From: Flavobacteriaceae bacterium
Lineage (GTDB): Bacteria; Bacteroidota; Bacteroidia; Flavobacteriales; Flavobacteriaceae
DNA length: 6,483 bases
Reading direction: 5' to 3'
Assembly: GCA_013214275.1 (NCBI GenBank)
Contig: JABSPP010000099.1
Span: forward strand, 1-6,483
Shown here: piece by piece, positions 6,065-6,483 of the stretch
Layout: every line of letters begins with the position of its first letter
How positions within the stretch are numbered: position 1 is the stretch's first letter
The notes under the pieces: generated by a model
Databases searched by the model: none
The model's input: only the letters and a program-made list of their open reading frames with translations
Told to the model about the DNA's origin: nothing
Translations under genes and position numbers: made by a program

Positions 6065-6483
6065 ATGAAGACCAATATAACACTTTCTCTTGATACCAGA
6101 CGTATCAAAAAAGACGGTACATGCCCCCTTGTTTTTCGTTTAACACATTTTCGTAAAACCACAGCCATATCCACAGGCTATGCTTTAGAGCCTAAATACT
6201 GGAATGATAAAGCAAGGACAGTTAAGTCGTCTTATAAAGGGGTGTCATCTGTCACACGGCTTAATAACCTTCTAACTAAGAAGAGAGCTTTGCTGATTGA
6301 TCAAATCAGTGCTTTAGATGAGAAGGGTGTTTTAAAGTCACTCAGTGTGACAGAGCTTAAAAGCCTTCTTATCAAACCTGAGCAATCTAATTGCTTCTTT
6401 GACTATACAACGACACTCATTGAAGCTTTAACCCAACAACAACGCTTTGGGAATGCCAGAGCCTATAAAAGTGCTCTGGGAGC
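6065..6483 (+). CDS. Tyrosine recombinase / site-specific integrase, N-terminal part
   Basis: The enzyme would cut and rejoin DNA at the attachment site to insert and excise the element. The frame is open from ATG 6065 to the window end, giving 139 codons of a gene that continues to the right. Seen: MKTNITLSLDTRRIKKDGTC and then RKTTAISTGY...YWNDK, the arm-DNA-binding domain typical of Bacteroidetes integrases (about residues 1-85), a helical linker, then the start of the SAM-like core-binding domain (FFDYTTTLIEALTQQQR...ARAYKSAL). The catalytic domain with its R-HxxR-Y residues lies outside the window, so activity cannot be judged. The start matches the family N-terminus. The tRNA half 142 bp upstream supports the role. 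Base composition is visibly richer in G and C than the AT-rich stretches to its left. Confidence 0.9.
   Translation, partial: MKTNITLSLDTRRIKKDGTCPLVFRLTHFRKTTAISTGYALEPKYWNDKARTVKSSYKGVSSVTRLNNLLTKKRALLIDQISALDEKGVLKSLSVTELKSLLIKPEQSNCFFDYTTTLIEALTQQQRFGNARAYKSALG

Larger units (their letters stand above)
5877..6483 (+). mobile_element. Left end of a tRNA-integrated element (partial)
   Basis: A tRNA 3' half, phased short repeats and an inward-reading tyrosine recombinase gene lie in this order at the window's right edge. Since the terminator and old chromosome lie to the left of the tRNA half, the element should extend to the right, with the intact tRNA gene at its far end on the minus strand. 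The cargo and type of element (conjugative element, satellite or prophage) cannot be seen. The boundary is most likely within or just after the anticodon arm, around 5918-5922. Confidence 0.6.

Noticed and set aside
5986..6174. 62-codon minus-strand frame over the integrase start
   Set aside because: It overlaps the integrase N-terminus, which matches its family, and crosses the probable promoter and arm repeats.

Overview
The window looks like chromosome from a low-GC member of the Bacteroidetes, probably Flavobacteriia. The evidence is the TrmB variant with its FPDPQ motif, the cysteine-poor AddB-like nuclease of that phylum, a phage_int_SAM_5-type integrase, and TAnnTTT promoter boxes with little or no Shine-Dalgarno signal. 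Species cannot be set from the sequence.

The left half is core genome. trmB (7-678, +) encodes the tRNA guanine-N7 methyltransferase. It converges on a 915-codon gene (750-3497, -) for an AddB/RecB-like PD-(D/E)XK nuclease, the presumed partner of an AddA helicase that is not in the window.

From 3498 to about 5876 the DNA is AT-rich and mostly non-coding, with signs of gene turnover. It holds a decayed stretch ending in a strong plus-strand terminator (3990-4030) and a remnant of the C-terminal winged helix typical of Fic proteins (4155-4274). One intact gene follows, a Fic-family AMPylase-like protein with a built-in inhibitory helix and a C-terminal winged helix (4439-5521). After it comes a broken regulator-like gene (5613-5768).

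The right end is the edge of an integrated mobile element. A tRNA 3' half on the minus strand (5877-5922, anticodon apparently TCT, Arg) is followed on its own strand by a good terminator (5833-5865). It has no 5' half. Just beyond it lie phased short direct repeats, then the start of a tyrosine recombinase gene (6065 to the window end). The simplest reading is that an integrative element entered the 3' end of a tRNA-Arg gene. This window would then show the duplicated attachment site, with the intact tRNA gene expected at the far end of the element, to the right of the window.

No CRISPR array, rRNA gene or complete insertion sequence was seen. I did not find a clearly new defence or other multi-gene system. 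The most informative features are the attachment-site junction and the two Fic-type sequences side by side, one intact and one dead.
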